Of a DNA stretch of 64,000 bases, positions 10,691-23,984 are shown in pieces. The notes under the pieces were generated by a model. That model was given only the letters and a program-made list of their open reading frames with translations. It did not search any database and was not told the DNA's origin. The stretch covers positions 11,867,719 to 11,931,718 of the forward strand of contig NC_064046.1 of assembly GCF_932526225.1 (NCBI RefSeq). Reading direction: 5' to 3'. Within the stretch, counting starts at the first letter, position 1. Each line of letters starts with the position of its first letter. This DNA is from Nematostella vectensis (Eukaryota; Cnidaria; Anthozoa; Actiniaria; Edwardsiidae). Made by a program: the position numbers and the translations under genes.

Positions 10691-11873
10691 CCAATATTTG
10701 ATAATTTTTTTTATTTTCTACTTATTTCTATTTTATACTTATTTTCTACCCATAGTTTTGCGTGGTATGTCCCCTTTTATTCCACGGATTCGTCACCTCA
10801 TGATTTAAACGTTGTGGAGTCACGGGGCGTGCAGCAAATGTGAATTCTACAACACAAAACACGAAAACAGTATTTTGAAAAGTAAAAAAAAAAACGCGCA
10901 CTCGTTTGAAATGGTACGTGACCGGTGTTTGCAGCGCGCGTAGACTAGCGAAAATTGAAAAATGACCCTGGTGAGAATGTATGGGTTAAAGCCAAACTGT
11001 GTGGTCAGACGCACTTTTTTTGCAGCTTATTCTACAGCTTTCCCAACCAGCCTGTCGAAGGAAAATCGACTGGTCTAATTGCCTGAATAAAAACGGGGGC
11101 GATCTCACACTATCTGACGGTCTCTATTATTGAAAGCCTTCGTGATTTCTATATGGGACAGCTTGTTGACTTTCCCACACGTGGAGACAACACCCCATCT
11201 CATAATGACCAACAGTCCGGCCTCGCGTTTGATGTAACCTCTCCGGCAAAGTTTACCGACCATCACGCTGTGAGCTGTTCTATCACTGCATCCATTAAGT
11301 TGCAGTATAAAGCCAAGCGCAAATATACCAATTTCATAAGGGGAACTTTGAAAAGATCCGAGAGGACCTGTGATAATGCTACATCAGACTCTACCTCAAC
11401 TCGATCCTGGCCTTCGGTCAGTAGATGATGATTGGATCTCCTTTAAAGCTGCCCTATCCAAGTCAGCTGTAGAGAACGTACCCTCCAAGATGGTCATAGT
11501 GGCACAGATAAACAAACTTGGAATTCTTCTCGGCTGCGACGCCTAGTGAGACGTAAAAACAGCCTTCATGCGAAGTTTAAAGTGACCGGGTCCGGAAGAC
11601 TGCGTACCTTGTGGAGGCACATGCGAAAAAAGCTTACTCGAGCCCTGTATACCGCACGTACAGAGTACGTACACAACATCATCGGGAATATAAAGACCAA
11701 CCCCAAACCGTTTTGTAAATTCATCAGGTCCCAGAGAAAGGACAACCTATCAATGCCACCTCTGAAAACGCATCCTGGAACACTCGCAGAGTCAGATATG
11801 GGAAAGCTGAAATCCTTAACCACCAGTTTCAGAGAAACTTCTCGACAAAAGATACTAATGCCATCCTTCTTCT

Positions 11874-12731
11874 ATGCCCCCGCTTCCCTTCCATGCCCGA
11901 CATCATTGTCACCGATGCAGGCGTGCTCATGTTATAAGAAGGCTTGAAAACAACAAATGCGGCAGGGCCGATATCCACCCCAGAGTTCTTAAAGAGGTTG
12001 CGCCGGTCGCTGCACCCTTCTTAAGCCAAATGTTTCAGAGGTCGCTTGACACAGGTGAAATTCCACGGGACTGGCTCTTAGAGAACATATGTCCTATCCA
12101 CAAAAGGGCGACAGATACTGAGAACTATCGTCCTGTGTCACTGACTTGCATCGTCTGTAAGTTGCTGGAACATATTGTGTACTCCAACTTGATGCTCCAC
12201 ATTGATACCTATAACATACTTACAGACCGACAACACGCGTTTAGAGCATCACATAGTTGTTTGACCCAGTTATGTCATGTTGTCAACGACTGGGCCCTCG
12301 CTTTGAATCGCGGTCTCCAGACGGACGCTTTCATACTTGATTTCGCTAAGGAATTCGATAGTGTGCCACACGAGCGCCTAAAGGTCAAGTTACGTAGCTA
12401 CGGAATATCTGGTGCAACTCTCCGATGGCCTGACGCTTTTCTTGCGCATCGTTGCCAAAAGGTAGTCGTCAATGGAGCCTAAAGCAACTGGCTAACGGTG
12501 AAGTCAGGCGTTCCTCAAGGGACCGTGCTGGGTTCTGTTCTATTTAATTTATTCATCAACGATATTGTAAAGGACATTGACTCAGAGATCCACTTGTTTA
12601 CAGACGATTGCATCTGTTACCGCACTTTCGCACGAACATGGATTGTGATTTGCTGCAAAGAGATATACCAAAGCTTAGGTCATGGGCTAAACAGTGGTCG
12701 ACGAAGTTCGAGCCCAGCAAATGCAAGATAA
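11874..12731 (+). pseudogene. LINE reverse transcriptase, broken
   Basis: The RT core is recognisable: NYRPVSLTCIVCKLLEHI, the catalytic motif ILDFAKEFDSVPHERL with its first Asp retained, VKSGVPQGTVLGSVLFN, and the second catalytic box as FTDD where FADD is usual. A stop codon at 12480-12482 separates the two halves, and a frameshift lies after the FTDD box. It is inactive by inspection. Confidence 0.85.
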
Positions 12732-12865
12732 TTCGTGTATCCCGGAAAACGCGCCACAATACACCGTTCTTGTACAATCTTGATGACACCCCATTGGAAA
12801 CTGTGAGAGAGGTTAAATATCTGGGGGGTGACATTAACTTACGATCTAAAATGGAATCGGCATAT

Positions 12866-13131
12866 TCGCCCCATGACAGGTTCTCCAATAGGGTTCTGGA
12901 TTCCGGATCCTAGTGTGTGGATTCCGGATTCCATGTGGGTTTTTTCTCGTGGATTCCGGATCCCAGCAGCATGGATTCCGGATTCCATATCTCATTTTTT
13001 CATGGATTCCGGATTCCATATCTCATTTTTTCATGGATTCCGGATTCCATATCTCATTTTTTCATGGATTCCGGATCCCATATCTCATTTATTCATGGAT
13101 TCCGGATTCCGGATTACCTGTCATGGGGCGA
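12866..13131 (+). mobile_element. 266-bp element with 16-bp TIRs carrying a 31-bp minisatellite
   Basis: TCGCCCCATGACAGGT at the left and its perfect inverse ACCTGTCATGGGGCGA at the right flank a core of about four units built on GGATTCCGGATTCCATATC and CATTTTTTCAT. The host LINE is cut inside a codon run and the 7-bp target GGCATAT is duplicated (12859-12865 and 13132-13138). Removing the element and one target copy restores the LINE frame across Trp-Asn-Arg-His-Ile-Ala-Asp. No transposase is present. Confidence 0.92.
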
Positions 13132-14290
13132 GGCATATAGCGGACATCACAAAACGTACCAACAGGGTGCTTGGGCTACTTAGGAGGAACCTTTCAAACT
13201 GCCATCGCGAGGTCAGAGAGATAGCCTACAACAGCCTCGTAAGACCACTCCTTGAATATGGGTGTGAGATATAGGACCCATACACTGCTTACCTGACAGC
13301 AGAGATCGAGACAATCCGAACGGGGCAGCGAGGTTCGTCCTACCAGACTATACCAACTATACTTAAAGCCGCATTGTCACCAGTCTACTTCCGGTCCAAT
13401 ACGTTACAATATCCGATGATTTTTAAAGGAAAACGCGAAAAATATTTCAAAATATTGAAAGCAGTGTGTCTATTGGAAGTTTCTTTGAGGATGTGATTGA
13501 TCATTTAGAGCGGATGGCCTATTAAATATCTCGGATTTTAATAGATTCTTTTGTCTTTTAACGGTTGAGGTTTCCGTGACAATGCGACTTTAAGGTGCAG
13601 TTTCCTTGTTGTTGACGACACTAAATTGGAAGTCACTTAAGGATAGAAGATCTGAATCTAGACTGAAGCTGTTCAACAAAGGCCGGCAGGTCCTCGCCGT
13701 CCTAACGATTGGACACCTCACAACACTCGCGCGAAAGTCAAGACACATGCACTCAGAGCATATTTCTCAACCGTTTGCTCGTACTAATGTATATAAATCT
13801 AGCTTCGTAATCAGAACTGTAATAGACTGGAACAATCTGGACAAAGCAATAGTTACCACACACGCAAATGTGCCCGCCTTCGAGGCTCTCATAAGCTCTA
13901 TGTAACTTATTGTTCATACAAGGTGGTATAGTATAATAAAGTGAAGTGAAGTGAAAAGAAAGAGACAAAAACCTATCAAGTTAGCTGATAAGAGCGACGC
14001 TGGTTGGTCGGCGGTTAAGTAGTATACGAACAAGACAAATTGGCTGACGATTCGGAAGACGAAAAAAGAATGATAAAAGCACAAGAAAAGTGCGCATCCA
14101 AATATTTAATCATTTGTTGTATTTTGATTATAGTTATACGGAGAATTAAAATGAAAATATTATTCGTTCGGACGAACTGTCGAGGTAGAAAGAAAATGAA
14201 TTTTCCTTTGTTTTTGAAGGTTTGTCGGTATGCAAGGTTATGTAAAATAGTAGCATAACAGTAGGTCATTTAATGGTATGTAGAAATTAT

Positions 14291-14478
14291 CAGGGTGGTA
14301 AAGGGTATTTTCGTGAAACAAGATTTGGCAATTTTTCACCTTACGAAAAACGTGAAAATCATCCATTTCGATGTCCGTGATTTTAACGATTTAAAAGGCC
14401 ATTTTTCGGTCCATGAAACGTGAAAAAGCCATTTGCCCGGTCCGTGAAACGTGATCCATACCCCCCTTTACCAGCCAG
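14291..14478 (+). mobile_element. Miniature element with internal CGTGAAA repeats
   Basis: The left end CAGGGTGGTAAAGGGTAT and the right-end inverse of ATACCCCCCTTTACCAGCCAG are imperfect terminal repeats. AATTAT flanks both sides. The inside is built from repeated CGTGAAA-type words. No ORF is present. It lies upstream of the GST gene. Confidence 0.65.
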
Positions 14479-15246
14479 AATTATGTAATATTTTTGTGTC
14501 ATTTGTTGACATAAGTCAACACGTTTCTAGGTATATAAGGAGTTATAAAGATTCTTAGATTATTCCAGGTATCAGAAGCAGTGGTCTCACCGTTACCGCT
14601 AAAGTTTCTGTTACGCGAAAGTTGTTGTTTAAAGGTGATTATGCTTTTTAATACTATATAAAATGCGAACTAACGTTGTAAAACGAATTATTATTATTTT
14701 TTCTTCGCTATGATGAACACCTCGTCCAACCAACACATGCTTTAACTGTGGATTCAAGGGCCACTGGAGTTTAGAAGGCAGTTATATCGTACTCAGCGAC
14801 GTCTACAAATGTTATACGAAGGGCCTATGATGACGGAGGAGACAGATTTGGAGGAACAGCTAAATGATTGAGTGTTTTTTTTTTAATTATTATTACGGTC
14901 TGACCCGAACCGTAACATACTTGCGTTATTGATTGACATCATTAAATAAAAAAAAATGGCACCGCTGCCATTTTGCCATCGCTAAAAAATATTTATAAAA
15001 TAAACTTTTATTAACTTCCAGGCACTTAGTTATAACAGTCCATTATCAGAAAACTCTCTAAACCCAAAGGAAACTTAACAATCGTCCACAGTTGGACATT
15101 CCGGCTTTAACCTTTGGTGTCAAAGGAACTCTAACAAAAGCTTCACGTCGCATACCTCCAAAAAACCTTAGCTGCTCTAACCGCAGAAGAAAGCTACTCT
15201 ACCTAACTTTTGGTCTCGAGACGGAATAAATAGTGGAGTGGTGATA

Positions 15247-17185
15247 ATGGCCCCCGTTCCTATTCTCGGATACTGGCCAATAAGAGGGGTAAGAGCTTTT
15301 AGAGTAAATCAAAATATTCATACCCACTTAAAACTTTAACTGCATTGTTGTGCATTTTACGCACACACATTTTAGGCTAAAATAGACAAATCAGTTGGCA
15401 AAAATACATTTTAAGATAGATAGTAGAGGGGGTTGTTTGGGAAACCCGGCAAACTTCAAAAAGACTATGTTATTGTTCTTTTATTTCCGAGTTATCTGAC
15501 AAAGAACGTGCACAAGTCGTACAGCTGTATAGTAGTATAAGAGACTTTATGCCCGCGAACCTAAACTATAATAATTGTTATAATATTGTTGTTAAATAAC
15601 ATTCCATACATCCCATACTACATCCTATACATCCCATACTACATTCCATACTAAAAGACGATGCTATAGACAGTTGTTGGTGACATTTTTATTTTGGTAT
15701 TCAACAGGGACATACGAACTATCCCCCCTTTCCGAAACACGTTAAAACGGCATATTTCGTCGTTTGAATATGTTCTGATGCCGAAAATATCGATTTTATT
15801 AAAAGTTGCTAGAAAAAAAATTATATGTTCCTTTTTCCCAGGAGGAAACATTCCTTTTTCTTCCCAGCCAGCATTGGTTAGGCATTATAGCACATGAATA
15901 AATGCACGTATAACCTGTCGGGACGATTTTTTTCCAAAAGCATCTGCTCCAGCGTCCCTAAAAATATTCCCAGCACAACTGACTCTACAAATTTGCCAGC
16001 AGAACCATTCGGGACGGTTTTCTTCCCAGCAACCAAGGGGTCTATTATCTTCCCCAGCCAGCAAAAAAAATTGGCTGCGGAACGGATCCGTTGTGTGCCC
16101 TTTAAATTTGTTTATTATTTCCAAGCAACATTCAGATTGAGTTGTATTTATTTATGCAATTTATGCAGCACCTATGCCTTGGAATGTACTGTAAATTGAA
16201 ATGAATTCAAGTATCATGCAGTCATGCATGCAAGAACTAGGCAAAAACCTAATGTGTATTGTCCTGGGCCGGCCAAGGTCAAGTACCAAAACCGGCCTAT
16301 CGAATCCGAAAAAGAATACATCAAGCAATTTATTTTGCATTGTTTGAGAGATGTTGAAAATTAACATATCCAAAATCCTCCCTAGGGATAGCGGTTAAAC
16401 CCTGGTGGTAATATTTCATGATTTCGCCATGTATAGCGGGTACACTCTTTCCTTTTTATAAATGCGCAATTTTAAGTCGAGGCTGGGCCGTTCTTATTTT
16501 TTGAGCTGAATATGTTCTTAACGATGTTCTTAAATGTTAGTGATAAAAATATAATACCCAATTAATTATTAGGATAAGAATTGCACAAAATGCTTAATAG
16601 CAATAACATATAAGATTGTTATTATGAGCACATTTTGATTCTGCATTTTAGAACGCATCACGACTAAAAGAGCAATCAGTTTTTCTGATATCTGAGTCTC
16701 GGCATGTTCTTAGCATGTTCTTGAAATTAGGTTAAATCTTAGGCTGGACGTTCTTATAAAAAGGGTTCTTATAAAAAAAGTGTACTCACTCGTTATCTTT
16801 TCATAAAACGGTATGACGCTGGCGTGGTGGCTCTCAAAGACACCTTCGGATCTTCGAATAAAGAACAGTCGCAACTTTAGAGCTATTGAGCTGTAGAATT
16901 ATATTGTGTTTCAAGAGCTAAAAACGCTATTTAGTTTAGTCTTAACGTATTCTACTGTAACATTTGTCCTATCCACGGGTGTAGCGCGTCAAAATAATTT
17001 GTTTATTAATCTAGTCAGATATGGAATTGTTACTCTACAGCTCGGTCAACCAATCCGCCTTCTTCTCAAATACACCAATGAAGATTTCGAGGACAAGAGA
17101 TACGCGCTTGCCTCAGGTAAGGCTGCAATCAGAAGAGAAAGGAGGGAAGGAGGTGGCTCGAAGTGTAAGCCCGGAATGTGTGTGT

Positions 17186-17216
<31 letters not shown>

Positions 17217-20200
17217 GGTAGGGTAGGGATGAGTACCATTCTAAACCAAGAAGAGGGTGGGAGGGTGGAAAGCTATAGCGTCAATGGTCAATATTTTCGC
17301 ATAGAAAAGAGAAAGTATTGTGTAGTGTGTAGAAAATAGCGCATGGCGTGGTATTGCCAATAACGTCGAGAAAACTTTGATCGTTATGTTTTTGCCTTTC
17401 TCTTTTTTATAGGTGGCAAACAAAACGAATGGTTTATTGAAAAATATAATCTCGGTCTAGACTTTCCCAACGTAAGTTTAATTTTTTTTCACATTATTAG
17501 TATTATACTAAGTATACCAGTATATTATCCGATTATGTTATCTGTTATCTGCGCAAGGGATCTTTATGGCGCGCAGGTATCTTAACTCGTGGCGCGCAAA
17601 AGATCAACACTGAAGTGATAAATCACTCGATGCGCGCATTCAGAAGTTCCCTTATGAAACGCAGGGATTATTGTAAAGTATTTAAAACCACTTATAAGAT
17701 GACGCACAAATGATAAATTCCTTACTTAAGTAATAATTAATTTGCTCATTACTTATTTTGCGCATAACATGGTAACACCAAATTTCTGTTATTTCTTGCA
17801 GTTGCCGTATTTCATAGATGGAGATATCATGATAACTCAAAGCAACGCGGTAAGAACATTTGCGCTTTTTTATTATCAGCGACTAAATCTCCTACGCTAT
17901 CGCTCTGGGGCCTGTTCCTGATAGGCCGAATATCTTAACCCTAGATCAGGGTCAAAGTTTCTATAATCGTAGGTTAGCTAACCTACGATAACTCACCGTT
18001 CCCGAAAGCCAAGTAATCCCCCGATTAACTTAAACCCTGAGTGAAAAACTGGCTTGACGAGTTAAATTCCCACAGGATACCCACAGTAGATCAATAGAGA
18101 GCAACTCAAATTTACCTTTGGTGGTTTTATTTTCGCAAAGAAGCCCCAAAACACCTCTACATTGCATGTAATTACCTCCATTTCATTGCCAAAAACGTCA
18201 TTTGAAGGATTTGAGTTGGTGCGTGACACTAGCGAGACAGATTCATTTCAAGTATAAATTTCATGTAACTTTCTGTCTGTCCCAGCACAATTTTCGGGTC
18301 AGCATCGCAACAAAGGTCGCATAACAATGCGAAATGTTAAGACATTTGATTCCTACATTGTTTTTTGTAACGTCTTTTTTGTCGGCAACTTTATTTTATG
18401 AAACTTTAGTTCTACTACAAAGTTTGGGAGGCCTGTGTTACGCCAACTAAACCGTAGGTTAGCGAGTTAACCCACCTCGCGAGCAGGGTTAGATTTTACC
18501 TCCAAACTAACCCAGAGTTAGCGCTAACCAGCGTTTCGGGAACAGAACTAATCCTGGGGTAAAATCCTAATCGTGGGTTGGGGCAAATTTAACCCTGGGT
18601 TAGCGCTAATCGGCTTTTCAGGAACCGGCCCCTGGCCTCAAGCACGAAATGTGCTTCATTACAAACCATTTTGAAGATCACTGGCATGAAACGCCCTTGG
18701 AAAAAAAAAATCTACCTAAGAAACACTGGCATTATAATCAATCAAAATATGGTATATATCCCATTATCTATTACTCACCCCCCCCCCCCCCCCCCCTTAA
18801 AATGACATCGATGCCATATATATCAATAATCATGGAGATTTACCTTCCGTAATTTGCATTTTTTTTTTTAATTTTTGGGTTTTTTACTAGATTTTGCGCT
18901 ACATCGCTAGAAGGCACAACATGTGTGGGAAAACAAAAAAGGAGATGGTCATCGTTGATATGTTGGAAAACCAGGTGATGAATATATTTTATAGATGTTT
19001 TAAGCCCACAATATTCGTCAAGATACAAAATGAACAAAATTGGGCCATGGGTCTAATAGGAGGGTGGAGAAAACCTTCCATAAAACCTTGCTTCAAATAA
19101 ACTAGTAATATATTAAACTAATTTCAAGCCATTATGTTTTCCTGATTCTGTGTTTGTATCTATTCTGTGGTTTCTTTTTGGCTTCCCCAAATCAAAATTG
19201 CTTCTTTTAAACTATTTCGGTTTTACTTTAAATCCATGTTTATATGTAATGTGTAGGTTTGAGCAATTACCACCACGACTGTTTTTTTTCTAAAGCTAAA
19301 AGAGAAATTCAGGTAATATTAGGATCATTTCATCATTGGTAATCGTGTAACTTATAGTGAGATCTCAAACAACTCTTTGTTTCACAGCTCATGGATTTCC
19401 GGAATAACTTCATCACACTTACATATCGTGATCGTCAAAATTACGTAAGTAAAGAAACATTTCTTGTGTTCGTTGTATTCACGAATGCCCCCTCCATTTT
19501 GATTTTTCTTTGATTTAAGGAGAAAAACAAAGCTGTATATTTAAAAGACATTAAGGCTGTGATTAAAAGGTTTGCTGACTTTTTGGGCGAGAAAACTTAT
19601 CTGGCTGGGGAAGAAGTAAGTAAAGTCTTTATTTTGTACCAAGCTATACTGCTAGGCGGGAAGTTCCCGTAATATTTAAAAGGGAGTTCCTGAAAGCTTT
19701 GGAGCTATATTTTATAAAGACAGAGAGAAGGCCAGGTCACAAGAGAGGCGCTGTTGCGGATCTAGGGGGGGGGGGGGGGGGGGGGAGTAGTAGGGTTGTA
19801 GACTAGGCTTAGTATTCAGCCGTGTTCGGTTCCTCTATAACTGTGATGGGAAACAATCGTTGGCGCATGGCATGGAAACAACCGAGGAAGGGGGGGGGGG
19901 GGGGGGGGGGTGAGGTGAGTGTAGCTGTAATCCTCCTATGATAGAACAGAAATGCTGTAAAAAGAGAGTCACCTCACTCCTCCGTTTTGTGTGTGTTGCG
20001 CCCCACCCCTTTTTAAAACAACTCTGCATCTGCCTCTAGGGGACTGGGGCCGCCCTTTCATTCTTAAAAAAAAAACACAGAAATAAGACCAGACTGAGGA
20101 GCCTTCCACGTGACCAAGTATCTGCGTCTTGTAATTTGGCATTTTAGCTGCAAGGAGGGTGATTATCTTCCTAATTGATTCATTAAAAGAACCTAATTAA

Positions 20201-23101
20201 TAACCTAATTATTTACCCCGCAGCCATGACAAACTGACAAAGTTGTCTTACTTGATGTGTCCCAGTGTGATCTATTTATTATTTTTTTTTCAGCTGACAT
20301 TTGTTGACTTTGTAATGTACGAGTTAATGGATCATCACCGACTCTTCGAGCCATCGCTCCTTCAACCCCACGAAAATCTCAAGGTATTTTAACTGGGCGA
20401 ATACTGCCTTTGTATAGAGGGATCATGTCTGTAAGTACACTTATAGTATCTTTTATCAGCCCTAATATAGATAAAACTATGTAACCCCTTCTCCTACTAT
20501 TTTGGATCATCTTGGCTGCCATATAGGCGTCGTCGCTTAAACAGTTTCAAACAGTAGGTAACTCTTACACGCAGGCATGTTCGTTGTTGCGCTACAGGTT
20601 TTCGGTGAGAGCTCTGGAACCCAGCCATCCTAGTCTACGTAGCAAGCCCAAGGGGTTGGGAAAGAAAAGAGACGGAAACAAGGTGCGCGCGGGATCTATC
20701 CCTCATCTTCCCCAGTCCTTTTCGCTTGCTACACAGGCTATCCATATCCTCGAGTACCCAGGGCGTCGAGGTCAGCGTAACTCTTCCTCTCCCTTCCCCC
20801 CCCCCCCCTCCCCCTCCACCGGCCTTGATTGTCCAGCCTCGTTCTCGAACCATATCAAACATATTCCCCAAGGATAGTGTCCTTCGTTTGCATTGCCTTA
20901 TATGGTCATTGATGCCCATATTTAGAAGAGCTAAAGTTTTCCCGCTCCCTGATCTCCAGAAAATATGGTGAAAAATGCTGATTCCTGTCAATTTGAGACT
21001 CGAGGCAAACATGTGTCAAAAAAACTTTATCGCTTGGTCAAATCTTTATCACACAAGCCTTGAAAACCCCTTAGGCCCAGGCCTCCAAGAGATTGGCCGA
21101 GCGAGTTTTAAGGTCACCCAAATATTGATATGCAGTTACCTCGATGCCCTGGGCCTTTTTTGGGCCCTTTTTTGGCTGCTGGAAAAAAATAACAGTGCAT
21201 ACTTTCAAGTCTTTGCGCATCATTTTGTGCTAAAGAAGTTTACACATTTCTAATCAGAAACAAAAATATTTACTCCTTCACTATAGTATGGATGCCATTA
21301 GTGATAATTACCGATCATACATATCGCATGAGAATATGTGATTTCCCTACCATAACGCGTGCCTTTTTGTATACACCTATTTCAAAAAAGGTTGTCAGTG
21401 CAAATAGCGAATGGCAAATAGTAAATGGCAGTTCTAAGCCCGAACGGTGCTTCTGGGTACTAATCATTCGTAAAATTAAAGTATAGCAATGTCAGAGACA
21501 TACATTGATGGATAATTGTTTGATTTATCCATATTCTTCAGCATTTAATAGAAATTTAATGAGACCCATGGTTCCTTTCGGTCCTAGAACTGCCATTTGC
21601 CAATCGCCATTTGCCGTTTCGCACTGACAACATTTTTTGTAAAAAGGAATATCTTTCCCCGAAACTAGCGTTCATGGCATCATCATTCAATCACCAATAT
21701 TATGTTCTTATTTGTTGCAGATGTTCTTGAATCGCATTGAGGTGTGTAAAACAATCATTTTCATCGGCTACGCTGGAAAAGTTATAGTATTCTAAGTTAT
21801 AGTATGGCACGAGGAATTTTTTTTTATTAAATGTCCCCGCAACCAAGGAATGATTAGGGACCCTAAGCAAGAACGACGGCAACGGCTAGGACAACGAGAT
21901 CGAAAAAAATGCGTTGGCGCTTGGCGATCAATTATAATTTAATTGCAATGGAATAAGCAAAACATTATAGTCAGAGACAGATAAAAATAAACTAAGGACA
22001 TTCTTTCTACAGTAGCGAACGTGGTTAGAGGAGTTTACAGTGAAAACGTCCGCGTCCTCAATTCAGCGTGAAAGTTGCAGTTTTTACGTCGTGGTTTTAT
22101 GGAAAACGCCTGTAATGTATCAGGCAGAACGCATTTTCACGTGCTGCTATTAAATTCTGAATCAAATCCCATTGTTTTCTGCCGTCGTCGTCCACGTTGC
22201 TGTCGTCGTTGCTTAAAATCCCTATTAGTTGAAATGCTGAGGCCGCTTTGTAATACCATGATTACCGATGAAATAAACTCCACAATCAAAATCATCCCAC
22301 ATGGATCTCGTCTAACGTTGTTTAGGTATCACGAGATCAGGTACTCTGGTCTCTTGGCACTGGGTATATTCCTGCGCTTTGTTTCCCTGGTGGAAATAAG
22401 AAGACAAGCATCTTGATCCCAAATTTCTCTTATTCACCGTCCCTCAGAAAACAAAAGAATCCAAGGGGATCATGGTATTATGAAGTATAAATTTTAATTT
22501 TAGATCGTTTTCATTACATAGGATTTTTTGTCCGACTAGACAGGGGCGTGTCTAGAAAACGAAGGGTGCAACCCTAGCTCTGTCACTAGATCTTAAAACA
22601 CTTTCTATCCAAATGCACACATAAAATTAACCGTCTTCTTTATCAACGTAAGGGTCAACCGGATTCGAACCCATCTCGTCACATGAGCCGGATAGGGTTC
22701 GGGTTTCTTTCCATGTCGACCTGATAGGGATGCTGGTCAAAATCGGGCCTTAGGTATTATTTCAAGGGGTATCCGAGAAAAAAAAAAAGGCTTTTCTCTT
22801 AGAATTGGTATTTTTCAGGGCCTCTGGGGTAGTTTTTAGGGTAGCAGTTTTTGGTGTACAGGTATTTTTTAGGAGTATATATTTCGAATTTCCCGACGAG
22901 CATCCCTATCAATTTTACACTGAAGAACCCCCTCGGGGTTCGGACCCTTCTGATTCCCTCTGGACAAGCGCTTACTATACCAATAAAATACGTATTGTAT
23001 CTTTCTTTCCCGTTTAGCAACTTCCCGCTGTTGCCGAGTACATGAAGTCCGAGGAATTCATTCATCGGCCAATCAACGCTCCTTTCGCTTCCTTTTATTG
23101 A
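15247..23101 (+). CDS. GSTM-like: Glutathione S-transferase, mu-class-like
   Basis: Ten coding exons in consistent phase: 15247-15288, 17041-17116, 17413-17471, 17802-17849, 18891-18974, 19388-19444, 19520-19615, 20294-20383, 21721-21741 and 23018-23101, giving 218 residues, the usual mu-class length. The N-terminal thioredoxin-like domain holds GYWPIRGLGQPIRLLLKY with the catalytic Tyr, then LGLDFPNLPYFIDG and the glutathione-binding TQSNAILRYIARRHN. The helical domain contains DMLENQLMDFRN and LTFVDFVMYELMDHHRLFEP. The small first exon (ATG GCC CCC) ends at a GTAAGA donor. Known role: cytosolic conjugation of glutathione to electrophiles. The introns are loaded with elements (16441, 17907, 20851, 22660). 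It is tail to tail with RSPH. A possible poly(A) signal AATAAA lies at 23570-23575. Confidence 0.95.
16441..16784 (+). mobile_element. Inverted-repeat element in GST intron 1
   Basis: The left end TACACTCTTTCCTTTTTATA and right end TATAAAAAAAGTGTA are inverted. Internal copies of TGTTCTTA and GGCTGGACGTTCTTA recur. A related GGCTGAACGTTCTTTT occurs at about 52032. The boundaries are fairly secure; the family is unknown. Confidence 0.6.
17907..18632 (-). mobile_element. Family A inverted-repeat element, copy 2
   Basis: This is a reverse-oriented relative of 1069-1710: it ends with CTTTTCAGGAACCGGCCCC and shares long internal text, for example AACTTTAGTTCTACTACAAA and GAGACAGATTCATTTCAAG. It fills most of the GST intron between exons 17802-17849 and 18891-18974. 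Confidence 0.85.
20851..21132 (+). mobile_element. CATATCAA-ended repeat (family H), copy 1
   Basis: It starts CATATCAAACATATTCCCC and ends CCCAAATATTGATATG, giving 8-bp inverted ends. It is nearly identical along its full length to the inverted copy at 60916-61206. It lies in a GST intron. No clear target duplication is seen. Confidence 0.8.
22660..22950 (+). repeat. Family I dispersed repeat, copy 1
   Basis: Ordered blocks GACCTGATAGGGATGCTGGT, CTTTTCTCTTAGAATTGGTA, TTTTTAGG and TTTCGAATTTCCC are shared with copies at 33838-34098 and 34888-35092. It ends just inside the last GST intron, about 70 bases before exon 23018. Confidence 0.75.
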
Positions 23102-23984
23102 TGCCATGGTGTTTAGAAAAAAATATTATCCAATAATCAATTAGTATATAGCGTGTACACATCATTTTGATCTGGAGGGGCACATTCAGCTCTTTATTTG
23201 CACAAAATTTATCTTCTCGTTTCCCTGTTAAACACCAACTTTTTAGTGACGCACGTAAAAGTTTTATGCCTTTATAGAACCCAGTCGTTTAGAATTAATT
23301 AACTACAGAAAATTACGGTTTATGCCGAAATTTTCTGTAAAAAAAAATCCATTTTCAGGGAGATTTTTAGACCAATCCAGAGAAATTTTTAGACCACTTT
23401 TGTCGGGATTAATGTATAAAGGCTCACAAGATCCACGTGTCGTCTTCATACCTAATTTTTTGTGTAGGCATTATCAAAAAACGAGAGAGGACCTATCTCG
23501 TTTTTTTAAAGGAAATAAGATGTTTTTGGGTTTTTTTGTATCCTTCTAAAGGCACGTTGTTGACGGTGAAATAAAAAGAAAAAAAACAAGGGGCGTGTTT
23601 TACAGTCTGGTACCTTAATTTATAAAAAAGAAATATCTCTCGGGACTTTGTATTATAATGGTCACTTAACATATTTAAATTATAAAGAATATTGTAAAGA
23701 AGTAGATTAAAGTAGAGGTAACAAGTGAGGCTTTTATTACCACAAGTATTCCACAGACGAGTATGTTTTCTTGTGTAAACAATCCATATTTACAAAGCAA
23801 ATTGTATGAGACCTAAACATTCCTTGTACTAGCCAAAGAACAATTTTCATGACGGGTTCTCAATAAAAAAAAAACTCTTATACAAAATAATTTCGCCTAC
23901 GCTACCCTACTTCGAGAGAAACTCTGAGTAAAAGATTCAATACTTTGTAAAATCCATTATAATTTATATAAAAGCAGTTGATGC
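23102..23984. other. Convergent spacer between GST and RSPH
   Basis: AT-rich. It presumably holds both 3' UTRs: AATAAA at 23570 on the plus strand for GST, and TTTATT at 23733-23738, which is AATAAA on the minus strand, for RSPH. No other gene is seen. Confidence 0.5.

Larger units (their letters stand above)
11140..13960 (+). mobile_element. Degenerate CR1/Jockey-like LINE
   Basis: Conceptual protein blocks appear in order but in shifting frames: the end of an AP-type endonuclease (QLVDFPTRGDNT..., about 11155), a linker (RRKNSLHAKF, 11550), reverse transcriptase (11870-12660) and the C-terminal region (RTNRVLGLLRRNLSNC, NSLVRPLLEYGCEIWDP, about 13160-13290; KLFNKGRQ, about 13670). Its 3' end at about 13940-13955 is a short AAGTG repeat, as expected for this LINE group. 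It is 5'-truncated, frameshifted, contains stops and is split by an inserted element at 12866-13131. Confidence 0.85.

Noticed and set aside
12828-13274. ORFs rich in FRIP and HISFF repeats
   Set aside because: Translation of the 31-bp repeats inside the 266-bp inserted element, not a protein gene.
20635-21012. ORF with FWRSGSGKT, resembling a P-loop ATPase
   Set aside because: The spacing does not fit the Walker A pattern (no Gly at the first position), and the ORF lies within a dispersed repeat with a second copy at 60916.
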